The position numbers and the translations under genes are program-made. The notes below the pieces were generated by a model. That model saw only the letters and a program-made list of their open reading frames with translations, made no database searches and was not told where the DNA came from. A stretch of 64,000 nucleotides of DNA, taken from NCBI RefSeq assembly GCF_004015795.1, contig NZ_ML137218.1, positions 1,711,811 through 1,775,810 of the forward strand. Direction: 5' to 3'. This DNA is from Falsirhodobacter deserti. GTDB taxonomy: Bacteria > Pseudomonadota > Alphaproteobacteria > Rhodobacterales > Rhodobacteraceae. Each line of letters begins with the position of its first letter. Within the stretch, counting starts at the first letter, position 1. Shown one piece after another: positions 36,284 through 46,476 of this stretch.

Positions 36284-36769
36284 TCATGTGCAAACCCACT
36301 CAAGAATCTTGCAGCTGCCGCCTGCCTCCTCGCAAACTGCCAAGGCTCCCTCTTCTGCCTCGCGTCTGGTGGGCGCAGATTTTGTAGCCCAAGGTGTGAT
36401 CTGGCTGACTGCACTGTCGCCGATGGCTAGTGCGCCGCAGTGATGATATGGAAATCCGGTATCATCATCATCACTCCAGTGACGATGATTACGAAAGACT
36501 TCGACCACCTTGCACGTCTCGCCACCGGCATTCCGACAGTGCTCGAATGCAATGTCCATCGCCTCCATACGCTTATCGGCACCCCAGAAAAATCCGTGCT
36601 TTTGGTCTAAGTCGGAGTAAGCGATTGCAGCCCAGATACCTCGTTCTTCTTTTTTTGGCTGAGACATCGGTGCTTGATCCACTGTCTGTAGCGCGAGCCC
36701 GCCAGCGATGCCCTCTCCGGCAAGGGTGACAACAAACCCCAATGCGCCAATAATAGGAACCAACTTCAT
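36284..36769 (-). CDS. DUF4189 domain-containing exported protein
   Basis: 161 residues from the ATG at 36769. A signal peptide (MKLVPIIGALGFVVTLAGEG...) precedes a DUF4189 domain with IWAAIAYSDLDQKHGFFWG and cysteines in HCRNAGGETCKVV and CEEAGGSCKILEWVC, probably forming disulfides. The family has no defined function and is found in periplasmic or secreted proteins. It is the last gene of the adhesin cluster, 19 bp after the unknown gene, and ends about 25 bp from the worn IS3 end. Base composition is clearly lower in GC than the core genes. Confidence 0.8.
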   Translation of the reverse strand: MKLVPIIGALGFVVTLAGEGIAGGLALQTVDQAPMSQPKKEERGIWAAIAYSDLDQKHGFFWGADKRMEAMDIAFEHCRNAGGETCKVVEVFRNHRHWSDDDDTGFPYHHCGALAIGDSAVSQITPWATKSAPTRREAEEGALAVCEEAGGSCKILEWVCT

Positions 36770-36788
36770 CTTCGAAATTGCCTTTCCA

Positions 36789-37469
36789 TTAATCCACAGA
36801 ATTCCTTGTCGACGCATAAGAAATCACAGTACACGAATTGCCACTCGGCAACAAAAGAGCATCACCACCGTTTTTACCTAGATAATAGACGGATATCTGG
36901 CCAAGATTATTGACGAGCTTGCTGCCATCCGGAAGCAAAGCGGGAATTTCCGTGCATGATGTGGAGAACGGCACCACTCTTATCATTGTGCCTTCGCAAG
37001 CCGAGGACGTTGGCGCAGCATACACAATGCCTGCAGCGGGGCCACTATAGCTGTCTGTTTTAAGATCCATACCGACGAATGCTTGAACCGCATGATCATT
37101 TGGCCGCTCGGCATTCCACGAAGATTGGATGCTATACTGTGAACCACTCGTAAGAATTTCACCTAGAGCAGGAAAAACAGTGGAACATGTACCAATGCCA
37201 GCTTCCTTGGAGTGTTGCGAGAATATCGATCCCTCCGATGCGTCTTGGGCATTGCTTGTTTCTGCGGCCGCTGGCTGTGAAAGAATGTTCGCAAATCTAT
37301 CATATTGCGTCACTGCATATGAGACGGCACCAGCAGATGCGGCTCCGAGCATAAACAATAGAGCCGGCTTCAGCCAATTCCGCTTGGGACCACGCGACTT
37401 AAGACCTTCTTCTGTGGTTGTAGCATCATCCCGCGCCATTGTCCTGCCAGGAGAATTTTTTTGATTCAT
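36789..37469 (-). CDS. Unknown single-pass membrane-anchored protein in the adhesin cluster
   Basis: 226 residues from the ATG at 37469. I recognise no domain. A basic cytosolic N terminus (about 35 residues, ending RGPKRNW) leads into one transmembrane helix (ALLFMLGAASAGAVSYAV) and an exported domain of about 160 residues. That domain contains four cysteines (GTCSTVF, SSACEGTM, STSCTEI, NSCTVIS) that could form two disulfides. The gene overlaps neither neighbour in the preferred start but lies 16 bp from the ialB-like stop and 19 bp from DUF4189. Low GC suggests transfer with the cluster. Confidence 0.7.
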   Translation of the reverse strand: MNQKNSPGRTMARDDATTTEEGLKSRGPKRNWLKPALLFMLGAASAGAVSYAVTQYDRFANILSQPAAAETSNAQDASEGSIFSQHSKEAGIGTCSTVFPALGEILTSGSQYSIQSSWNAERPNDHAVQAFVGMDLKTDSYSGPAAGIVYAAPTSSACEGTMIRVVPFSTSCTEIPALLPDGSKLVNNLGQISVYYLGKNGGDALLLPSGNSCTVISYASTRNSVD

Positions 37470-37485
37470 TGGAACTCTATCTCCA

Positions 37486-38061
37486 TCAATTGATGGCCTC
37501 AACGGCCTCAGAAAGCCCCTTAAGAGGCGCAGTTACGCTGATCGTTTTCCCATCTATGGTGGGATACGAGATAGTTGGTGCCGCATTTCTTGCGATCTGC
37601 TCACGCGTGATGGGTCCAACCGGCAGCATTCCCAGGCACACTGTCTGGTTGCACCCGTCGAATTCAATTTGAACCGGCTCACTACGACCTTCAAAAATGA
37701 AGGATATCAGGCCCTCAGTATTCGCTATTGGGGCTGTCCGAATGATCATGTACGGCCTTCCCTCATTCGTCGCGGCGAGTGACCAGCTAAAAACCATCTG
37801 TCCAGCTTGGTTCTCAATGATTTGGGTCACGTTGCAGATGCGCTGCCGCTTTTGAAGATCTTCATCGCAAATAAGGGTCCAGTTTTCGAATGGCCGAATT
37901 GTTCTCTCGTATTCTCCAATTCGCACATCGGATGGCACTGCAACCTCGGAAGGTCTGATGCGGAATCCAGATGATATTACCTCCTGTCCAGCGACGCCGC
38001 CGCTGGACAGGAAAAGGCCAAATAGCAAGGTGGCAATCCCGTGAGTTGTTCGCCTGATCAA
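37486..38061 (-). CDS. Invasion-associated locus B (IalB) family protein
   Basis: 191-residue exported protein with a signal peptide (MIRRTTHGIATLLFGLFLSS). The IalB domain is seen in ENWTLICDEDLQKRQRICNVTQ, with paired cysteines, and later CNQTVCLGMLPVGP. IalB of Bartonella is linked to erythrocyte invasion; environmental members have no known role. It starts 7 bp after the adhesin stop codon, so the two were probably co-transcribed before the IS insertion. Confidence 0.87.
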   Translation of the reverse strand: MIRRTTHGIATLLFGLFLSSGGVAGQEVISSGFRIRPSEVAVPSDVRIGEYERTIRPFENWTLICDEDLQKRQRICNVTQIIENQAGQMVFSWSLAATNEGRPYMIIRTAPIANTEGLISFIFEGRSEPVQIEFDGCNQTVCLGMLPVGPITREQIARNAAPTISYPTIDGKTISVTAPLKGLSEAVEAIN

Positions 38062-40949
38062 CTTGTCCTCAATTCAGGGTAAAGCTCACACCCAAGCCGA
38101 CCCCATAGTCTCCATCAGCGGCTGTACCCGAGAGGTTAGCACGAACGCGACCGTCTTCGCTGGTATAGCCTGCACCAAAGGCTATCGCGCTCTCGCCACG
38201 CCAGCGCCCGCCGCCCATAGCCACGCTCACCTTGCCTGGACGGTCGTCGTAGCGGAGTGATGCAGCCGCCAAGCCAATCGCTGCCGCCGTACGTGCCTCT
38301 GAGCGGACTTCTCCGAGTTGCTGGTTAAGCTGACTGAACCTTTGATCCGTGTAATTATTGGCAGTTGTGACAGCATAATCGATACGTTTATCCGTGTATC
38401 CATTAGATGTCTCAATGGCATAATCGACACGATTATCTGTGTAGGATTTGGCTTCTTTGGAGTGTTCCGTAAGCTGCGCGACATTAACAGCATCTGTGTC
38501 TTTGACGCCTTTGCCGACATTGGAAATGACGACCGGAGCGTTGACGTCGCCACCAACGAGGGTAACACTGTTTTTCTTATTACCGTCAGGATCAAGATCG
38601 TAGAAAACTGCGTTATTGTTCACGTTTCCGACGTTGGTCTGTAGATCCTCGATTGCCGTGTTGGTGGCGTGAAGCTGGGAGCCATTGATAGCGTCGGTGC
38701 TGTTTGCTGAAACGCGACCAGCCGCCACATTTGTGATCGTTCGTTCTGCGCCATCTGTGCCGACGCTGACAGTGCCGACGGGAGCCGTGCCGGCGAAGTC
38801 GTAGCTTTTTCCATTGATGGTGGTGCCAGCAGTCCCGACAGCATTATCCGTTACAGAACCCGAACCCAAGGCAACGTCATTGGCATTGTTGGCTTGCGCG
38901 CCCTCCCCCAGTGCAACCGAACTCTGCCCTGTGGCAGTTGAGCCGTTGCCAGCCGCCAAGCTGCTCGTACCGCTGGCGACGCTTTCCGGACCGATCGCAA
39001 CACTATCCGTTCCGGTCGCAGAAGAATCCGCTAGACTGGAGTTGGCATGGAAGTACTTTATGCCGCCTCCGCCGTTGATCTGGTTATTCATGTTCGTCAG
39101 GCTGTTATCCACCGCCGTAAAGCTGTCATAGATGGTTGTGTAGCTGCCTCCTTGAATGTTGTAAGTGGGGCCGCTGATCGTGCCATCCGAATTAACCACC
39201 GACCCGCCACCAAGGTGATTTGTAATCTGCGTGCCGAGGCCCTGCAGCTGACTAACGTTTACGGCATCGGTTTCCGCCGAGCCGGCAGCCACGTTCGTAA
39301 GCTTCCGCTCGGAACCCGCGGAACCGAACGAGACCTCTCCAACTGAAGTCTGGGCCGTAGCAAGGGCAAACGCCGCATAGCCGCTTTCAGCGCCCACAGA
39401 CGTGACTGAGGACGAGCCAATCGCGACGCTATTGATGTGATCGCTGGCAGCTCCTGCACCAAGCGCCACCGACTGGATCCCGTTGGCCCTTGATTGTGTA
39501 CCGATTGCAACGCCATCGGCCAGCATTACCTGCGCCCCCTGGCCAATTGCGGTGCCGCCTAGGGCGAGCTGATCGACAACCGCGCCATTGCCGATGCCGA
39601 TGCCATTGTCGCCGTTGACAACGGTCGTCGGGCCTACAGCGATGGACTCGGCTCCGGCTGCAATTGAATCTCCGGCTGTCGAGTTGGCATGGAAATATTT
39701 CGACGGGGACCCCGCAATGGAACCGATAGCGCCCTGAAGCTGACGCACCGTGACCGCGTCCTGGGCGTTCGTACCATCGGCGACGTTCGTGATCTGCCGG
39801 TAGGAAGTGTCTGTACCGACAGAGACTGCTCCCAGGAGAGCCTTGTCCGTCGTATTGTACTCTATGAAGCCCGTCGGACCGACTGCGATTTGTCCCGTAG
39901 TAGGCGCCAGGGCGCGATCGGAAACCGATCCCCATCCGAGCGCTACACCGCCATCGATGCTGACGTTGCTGTCACGGCCAAGCGAAAGCGAGCTGTCGGC
40001 CGAGGCGACAGCGTTATAACCAAGTGCGCTGGAACCGATGCCTTGTGCAAATGAATCGGTGACCGCCAATGTCCTGTCGTTGGTGCGGACATACCGGATG
40101 CCGTTACCATTCGCGTCGGTGTAGGTTGTCGTCGTGTCACCGGCGATGTCGTTGATGGTATCGCCGATGTCAGTGATGTCTCCGCCCAGGTTCGCGATAT
40201 CCGAAGCGTTTTTGGTGATATCAATCTTGTTCTTCGTGACCTGTTGGTTGGTGGCGAAGAGCTGCGACCCGTTAATCGCGTCGGTCGAGGTGGCGGTGAG
40301 GCGCCCTGCCGCGACGTTTTGGATCTGGCGCTCTGCTCCCGCCGAACCGATGGAGAATGCGCCAACCGGCGCACTGCCGGCGAATGTATAGCTCGTACCC
40401 CCGATAGTGGCGCCTGCGACCGCGCTCGTCGCACTCGATTCCGTATTGAAACCGATCGCCACGTCACCCGCATTGCTGGCCACCGCGTTCGGACCGATGG
40501 CAACGGAGTCCGATCCGAGAGCCTGGGAATCCGGCAATGTCGAGTTGGCATGGAAGTACTTGATACCACTTCCGTTATTGATGTCGCCGATCGTGTTGCC
40601 GAGATTGGTGATGTTTGCCGTATTGGTGGCGATGTCGGTAGTGTTCGCCGTCACCTGCTGATTGGTGGCGAAAAGCTGCGACCCGTTAATCGCGTCGGTC
40701 GAGCTGGCGGTGAGTTGTCCCGCCGCCACATTGGTGATCGTGCGCTCCGCGCCCACTGCGCCGACGCTGACGGTGCTGGTCGGCACCGCTCCAGCGAAGT
40801 TGTAGGTGACGCCGCCGATCGTAGTGCTGGCGGTCCCGATGGCGGCGGCAGTCACCGAGCCCGAACCCAGCGCCACGTCGCCGGCGTTGATCGCAGTGGC
40901 TGTGTCACCGAAGGCGAGCGAGCCCGCGGCTAGCGCGCTGCTGTCGTTG

Positions 40950-42985
40950 CCGAGTGCGACCGAGCCCTGGCCGACCGCCACGTTGTTGTTGCCGATCGCA
41001 ACCGCGCCGCTCGCCATATTGGCTGCGGTCGCCGTCGCCGTGCCGTCGGCATTGGCGATGTTGTTCGCGCCGCCCGTGAAGGCGCCGGTGCCGCTGGCAT
41101 AGCTCGGATCGCCGATTGAAACCGCGCCGTCGCCATAGGCGGTGTTGTTGGAGCCGATCGAGACCGACTTGCCGCCTGTAGCGACCGCATTGGTGCCCAG
41201 CGCCACGGCTTCAGCCGTGTCGGCCGTAGCGTTGGTTCCCATCGCGATGGCATCAAGAGCGGACGCAGTCGCCCTGCTGCCGATTGCGGTGGCATTTTCG
41301 CCGCCAGCAACGGCAAGGACGCCAAGCGCGGTGGTGTTGGTTGCCGTCGCACTAGCCGTCCGGCCCACTGCGATCGACAGCGGCCCCGTGGCAACGGCCC
41401 GCGCTCCGATGGCAGTGCCACCAAGATCGGCCAGGCTTTCGGCACCCATGGCCGTTGACTCGAAGCCATGCGACTGCGCCGCCCTGCCGAGTGAGAGCGT
41501 GCTGTTCCCGTCCGTGATGCTGTTCAGGCCCAATGCAACGGAGGCAAAGTTTGTGGCATTGGCTCCGGTTCCTATAGCGACGGCGCTATTACCGTCGGTG
41601 GTGCTGCCGGTTCCGATTGCAACCGTCTGAAAGCCCAGGGCCGAGGCATTCGCACCCATGGCGGCTGTCTGCTGTCCATTTGCGACCGTCCTTGAGCCTA
41701 GCGCAATGGCATCGTCATTAGAGGCCCTAGCGCCAGCGCCGGCTGCGAGCGTGTTGATGCCGGTTGAGTGCGCGCCGGCGCCCAATGCGGTCGAAGTTGC
41801 TCCCGTGGCCTGTGCATTGACGCCAAAAGCTGCACCTGACAGCCCGGCGATAGAACCATTACCAACGGCGACGCCGTAGTTCTGGGACGCATTAGCCTGC
41901 CAACCGATAGCAACCGACGTCACCCCCTGCGATTGTGCTTGATATCCGATCGCAACAGCATTGCCGCCCGTCGCCGCAGCCCCAAAGCCGAGAGCTGTGT
42001 CATTTATGCTGGCCGCCGTGGAGCCGGCACCCAGTGCTATAGCACTCTGGCCCGAGGCCGCAGCAGATGGCCCAATCGCGATGGCGTTGACACCGCTCGC
42101 GCCATCGTTGTTGTAGTTCGGCCGCTGTGTACCGCTGTCGTTGATGCTGAGGTAATGCGGCGCCACGCCGTCCACCGCCGACTGCAGCGAATCCTGCACC
42201 GCAAACAGCTGGGAGCCGTTGACCGCATCCGTGGACATGGCGCTGATCCGGCCCGCTGCAACGTTCTGGATCTGACGCTCCGCGTCGACCGCGCCCACCG
42301 ACACCACACTCGTCGGCGCTGCACCTGCGAAGTTGTACGTTGTCCCGCGAATGGTTGTGCTGGCAGTCTGAACCGCGACCGATGTATTCGAGCCCATACC
42401 CAGCGCAACATCACCATTATTGCTCGCAGTCGCGCCAACGCCGAGCGCGACGCTGCGGGTGCCTGTAGCCGATGCCGAAGTGCCGATCGCAATCGCGCCT
42501 TGTCCGGATGCTGTGACACCTGTGCCCCACGAGTTGCCGATAGCGATGGAGCCCAAATTGGTTGCTTGGGCGCCGGAGCCGATCGCTACCGCCATCGTCT
42601 CGGCTGCGCCGCCGCCCGCCGCTTGTGCACCGGAGCCGATCGCAATATCAGCGCCAGCGGTGGCAATCGCCGCATCGCCGAACGCGAGCGCCCCTGCTCC
42701 GCCGGCGCGGCTTGTGTTGCCAAGCGCGACCGAACCTTGACCGACACTCACGTTGCTGTTGCCGATGGCGACGGCGCCTGCCGCCTCGTTTGCAGCGGTG
42801 GCGGTTGCTGTACCGTCAGCGTTGGCGAGGTTATCCGCGCCGCCGACAAACGCACCGCGGCCGCTTGCATAGCTGGGGTCGCCTATTGCGACCGCGCCGT
42901 CGCCGAAAGCAGTGTTGCCAGAGCCAATAGAAACTGCTTTTCCACCGGTCGCTGTCGCATTCGTTCCAATCGCAACGGCTTCAGC
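40950..42985 (-). repeat. Long duplicated head module within the adhesin
   Basis: Two copies of a roughly 90-residue block, about 1.77 kb apart (about 40950-41215 and 42715-42985), share GDPSYASG, NADGTATATAAN and VGQGSVALGN motifs in the same order, with substitutions. Further paralogous stalk blocks (GAERTITNVAAG, NGSQLFATNQQV) recur. This suggests growth of the adhesin by internal duplication. Confidence 0.7.
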
Positions 42986-43965
42986 GGCATCGGCGACCGC
43001 CGTGTTACCTAAAGCGACCGTGTTGTCAGCGCCGGCGTTAGCAGTGGTTCCGATCGCAATTGCGTTTGTGCCCGACGCTTGAGCCAAAGCAGAGATCGCA
43101 ACGGAGTTGATGCCGGTGGCAGCAGTATCAACACCGAATGTTAATGCATTGACGGCGTTGGCTGTACTGTCGCGCCCGATGGCTATGGCGCTCTCTGCGC
43201 TTGAGGAAGCGCGGTCACCCATCGCGATGCCGTCATCGGCCGTCGCCTCTGCGAATGTTCCCACCGCGACGGAATAATGCCCAGTTGCGTGGGCCGATCG
43301 GCCCAGTGCGGTCGCACTGAGCCCAGATGAAATACTGCCCCCACCGAGCGCAGTTGCATAGCTGTTCTCCGCACTGGCACTGATGCCGATCGCTACGGCA
43401 CCGAAGGCGCCGGATGCCGTCGCCGAGTTGCCCAATGCCACCGCACTCGCGCCGGTCACCTTGGTGTTGTAACCGATCGCCAAAGAAGCGCCGTCTCCCG
43501 TAACGCTCGAATTCAATCCCATTGCGATAGAATTCGCAGCGGCTGCGTTTGCACCGGGTCCAAAGGCTAACGCTTCACGTGCTGTGGCTTTACTCAGTCG
43601 TCCTATGGCGATGGCGTCGAATTGCGATGCGGTGACATCTGTACCGATGGCAATGGCACCCTGTCCTGAGGCCCCCGTTCCCGCTAGGGTGCGCGCCCCA
43701 AGATAGACCGAATTTACTCCGGACGCGATCGATTGAAAGCCAATACCAATCGCGTTTTGTTGACTGGCACTAGCGGTGGTGCCCTGTGCAATGGAATCTA
43801 CCCCGGCCGCCGTTGCTTGACTTCCGAAAGCTGAGCTACGTAGTCCGCTTGCATTGGACGCCCGACCCACGGCAGTTGCGAAATCTGCAGTGGCGTTTGC
43901 ACCCTGTCCAAGCGCAGTGGATGACAACCCAGACGAAAATGCGGCGTATCCGAGCGCCACCGCGT

Positions 43966-43974
43966 TGGTGAAGA
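43966..43974. repeat. Target-site duplication of IS256 copy 2, left
   Basis: TGGTGAAGA, repeated at 45308-45316 on the other side of the element. Nine bases. Confidence 0.88.
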
Positions 43975-45307
43975 GGGAGTGTCTGAAACTCTGTGTATCT
44001 GACGGGGCCCATACGGTTTTCAGATACAGTCAGGCGTCGAAGCGCCCGGCGAACATTATGGCCAGCTGATTGCGGGCCGCAACCCATTCACGAACCGCAC
44101 GACCGCCCTTCTCGAAGTTGCGGATGGCCAGGTAGATCAGCTTGGTCGCGGCCTCCTCGGTGGGGAATGAGCCCTTGGTCTTCAGCGTCTTCCGCAGCAC
44201 CCGGTTCAGCGACTCCACGGCGTTGGTGGTGTAGATGATCTTCCGGATCGCTGCGCTGAAGGCAAAGAACGGGATCACCTCGGCCCAGGCCCGGCGCCAG
44301 GCCGGGGCAATGGAGGGGTATTTCCCGGCCCATTTCTCCTCGAACCCGTCCAACTGTCGGGCGGCCTCCTCCGCCGTCGGGGCCTGGTAGATCGGGCGCA
44401 GATCGGCGGCCACGGCCTTGCGGTCCTTCCAGCTGCAGAAGTTCATCGAATGCCGGATCAGGTGAACGATGCAGGTCTGAACTGTGGTATCCGGGAAGGC
44501 CGCTGTGATGGCTTGCGGGAAGCCCTTCAGGCCGTCCACGACCGCGATCAGGATGTCCTGAACCCCCCGGTTGCGCAGTTCGTTCATCACCGACAGCCAG
44601 AACTTGGCGCCCTCGTTGTCGGCGATCCAGAGTCCGAGGACCTCGCGCTCCCCATCCCTGGTGACACCCAGGGCGATGTAGACCGCCTTGTTCTTGACCA
44701 TCCGACTGTCGGCATCGCGGATCTTGACCCTGAGCGCGTCGAAAATGACGATCGGATACATCCGGTCCAGCGCCCGGTGCTGCCACTCGCGCACCTCGTC
44801 CAGAACTGCATCGGTCACGCGGCTGATCAGGTCGGGCGAGACCCGCAGGCCATACAGATCCTCAAGATGGGACTGGATGTCGCGCACCGACAAACCGGCG
44901 GCATAGAGCCCGATGATCTTGTCATCCACCCCGTCGATCCGGGTCTGACCCTTCTTCACCAGCTCAGGCTCAAAGCTGCCATCCCGGTCGCGCGGAACCG
45001 ACAGCGGCACCTCGCCATCCGAACCCTTGACCCGCTTGGTTGAAATCCCGTTGCGGCGGTTGGATTGTTCCGGCGGGGCCTCGGCACCGGCCTCATAGCC
45101 CAGATGCGCGGTCAGTTCGGCCCCGAGCATCCGTTCCATCAGACGGATCTTCAGCTCCTTCATCAGCCCGGCCTCGCCAAGCAGATCGTCAGGCCGCTTG
45201 CAGCCCTTCAGCAGCTCGTCCAGCAATTCGTTCGAAATCGTCATCAGCCTTGCTCCTCTCAGGAAGCATGGACCACATCACGAATACACAGAAGCTCGGA
45301 CACTCTC
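43975..45307 (-). mobile_element. IS256-family element, copy 2 (intact), inside the adhesin gene
   Basis: 1333 bp, the same length as copy 1 and in inverted orientation. Ends are GGGAGTGTCTGAAACTCTGT (43975) and, reverse-complemented from 45307, GAGAGTGTCCGAGCTTCTGT. It is flanked by the 9-bp duplication TGGTGAAGA. The insertion splits the trimeric autotransporter gene. Confidence 0.93.
44030..45244 (-). CDS. IS256-family transposase (copy 2)
   Basis: 404 residues, identical in amino-acid sequence to the copy at 34210-35424, with the same DDE residues (FDALRV, VVDGLKG, NAVESLNR). The complete frame and identity between copies point to a recent duplication. The gene is co-oriented with the adhesin it interrupts, so read-through from the adhesin promoter may transcribe it. 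Confidence 0.96.
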   Translation of the reverse strand: MTISNELLDELLKGCKRPDDLLGEAGLMKELKIRLMERMLGAELTAHLGYEAGAEAPPEQSNRRNGISTKRVKGSDGEVPLSVPRDRDGSFEPELVKKGQTRIDGVDDKIIGLYAAGLSVRDIQSHLEDLYGLRVSPDLISRVTDAVLDEVREWQHRALDRMYPIVIFDALRVKIRDADSRMVKNKAVYIALGVTRDGEREVLGLWIADNEGAKFWLSVMNELRNRGVQDILIAVVDGLKGFPQAITAAFPDTTVQTCIVHLIRHSMNFCSWKDRKAVAADLRPIYQAPTAEEAARQLDGFEEKWAGKYPSIAPAWRRAWAEVIPFFAFSAAIRKIIYTTNAVESLNRVLRKTLKTKGSFPTEEAATKLIYLAIRNFEKGGRAVREWVAARNQLAIMFAGRFDA

Positions 45308-45316
45308 TGGTGAAGA
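45308..45316. repeat. Target-site duplication of IS256 copy 2, right
   Basis: TGGTGAAGA, identical to 43966-43974. Removing the element and one copy restores the adhesin reading frame exactly. Confidence 0.88.
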
Positions 45317-45752
45317 CGGCCTGCGCGCTGACGCCGATTGCAGTCGAGCCGCTCGCGCCGCTCGCCGTTGCCCCTGAGCCAACCGCCGTGCCGCGGACCG
45401 CCGATGCGGTAGCGTTTGCGCCGATCGCGACAGCGTCACCGCCAGTTGCCGAGCCGCCTCCGGCGGCGTACTGGGCATGCGCTGGCGCTATGGACCCGAA
45501 CGCTATGATCACTGCCAAGCTGCCGATCACACCGGTGGAGCTTGCTGATGATACAGCAACCGACCCGCTGCCGCCGCCCAATGTGCCAAGCCCAAGACCT
45601 TTGCGCCGGACTCCAAGCACCCGATGCGCCATGCGCAGGACAGCCATCAGCCGCCGCCGCTGCGAGGGAGTGTCGACAGCGCCTGGTATCCAGTTGCCTG
45701 CGAAACGGCGACGGGGCTTGTGCGAAGCGATTGTGCCGGACGTGTGACTCAT
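45308..45752 (-). pseudogene. Trimeric autotransporter adhesin, 5' part of the IS256-split gene
   Basis: About 148 codons. ATG 45752 has AGGAG eight bases upstream. A long basic N terminus (about 65 residues, many Arg) leads to a hydrophobic signal region (STGVIGSLAVIIAFGSIAPAHA), so the signal peptide is of the extended type seen in large autotransporters. Head repeats begin at once (GDAVAIGANATASAVRG). The frame runs into the IS at AVFT; across the restored junction it reads AVFTNAVALGYAAF. Confidence 0.9.
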
Positions 45753-46476
45753 TGCGATTTCTCCTGGAATTCCGCAGCGCTCAATGAGCCAACACCTGCA
45801 TCGGCTGCACTGGCACTCTCGGTGCTATTCTGTTTGACTATGCGAGCCCATTTCGATCATGCGACGTTCGACCGTTTCATATGCTAATGACTTGGGGAAC
45901 GGCATGAAGATCAATACGGGCACGCTCAGGCGACAACTGTAGATCGACCAGAGCGCGACAAAAAAATCAGATGCTCAGCTGGTTGTTTGTCGACCCAACA
46001 AGAGTAAATCAAATCGAAGACAAAAGAGCATACCGATGAATAAGCTCAGCCGAAGACAAATGTTCATCAAAGCAACATTCAGGGGCGCGCCAAGACGCTT
46101 CTGCCTTCGGAGCAAAGATATTGACGTCACGGGATGGGAAAGGGGTATCTGTCTTATGCCCGCTGGATGAAGCGGGCTTATCCTGAAGATGGATCGTGGC
46201 GCTTCCGTCGTGTGTCGACCGCAGTGCATCCAGAAGCACGGATCTTGGCAAGCGGCCTCGATCGGTGAATTTTTTAAAATCCCACCCAGTGTCGCTTGTC
46301 CATCTGTCAGCACCGACTGCTGATCGACTACATTATCCTGCACTTTACCCGATCACACCGCATCTCTCAGAGAAAAGGCAGAAAGCTCCAGTCTAGTCTT
46401 TGGACGAAATAACTATTTCTTGTCGATTCTCACCAAAGAACTATTTGTATAAAGTTGTGTTGCTTCTGTGCCACGG
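45753..46476. other. 724-bp region between adhesin and AraC gene, no supported gene
   Basis: The stretch next to 45752 must hold the adhesin promoter. The rest has low GC and only short, unrecognised open frames on both strands, such as a plus-strand piece with WMKRAYPEDGSWRFRR near 46170 that stops after about 35 codons. These may be degraded remnants. I see no RNA gene or strong hairpin. Confidence 0.4.

Larger units (their letters stand above)
38069..43974 (-). pseudogene. Trimeric autotransporter adhesin (YadA-like), 3' part of an IS256-split gene
   Basis: This part encodes about 1965 residues: head repeats of the YadA type (AxAxGxxAxA and SVALGxGA motifs), several stalk/neck modules with TDAINGSQLFATN or KDTDAVNVAQL, five FHANS-type segments (e.g. 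IKYFHANS), and the C-terminal YadA membrane anchor (IGLAAASLRYDDRPGK to GVGLGVSFTLN). The anchor is complete. Without the N-terminal part it has no signal peptide and cannot be exported. The open frame alone starts at 43960. Joined to 45308-45752 after removing the IS and one duplication, the gene has 2114 codons including stop. Confidence 0.93.

Noticed and set aside
38069-43974. CRISPR-like or satellite repeats in the repetitive region
   Set aside because: The repeats are in-frame coding repeats of YadA head and stalk modules, with no constant-length spacers or repeat-spacer pattern.
34147-45307. A composite transposon formed by the two IS256 copies
   Set aside because: Each copy has its own separate target duplication (GGGCCCTG; TGGTGAAGA), so they inserted independently; a single composite jump would leave one shared duplication at the outer ends.
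45975-46343. A 122-codon minus-strand frame between the adhesin and AraC genes
   Set aside because: No ribosome-binding site, no domain and unusual composition; treated as a random open frame in non-coding or degraded DNA.
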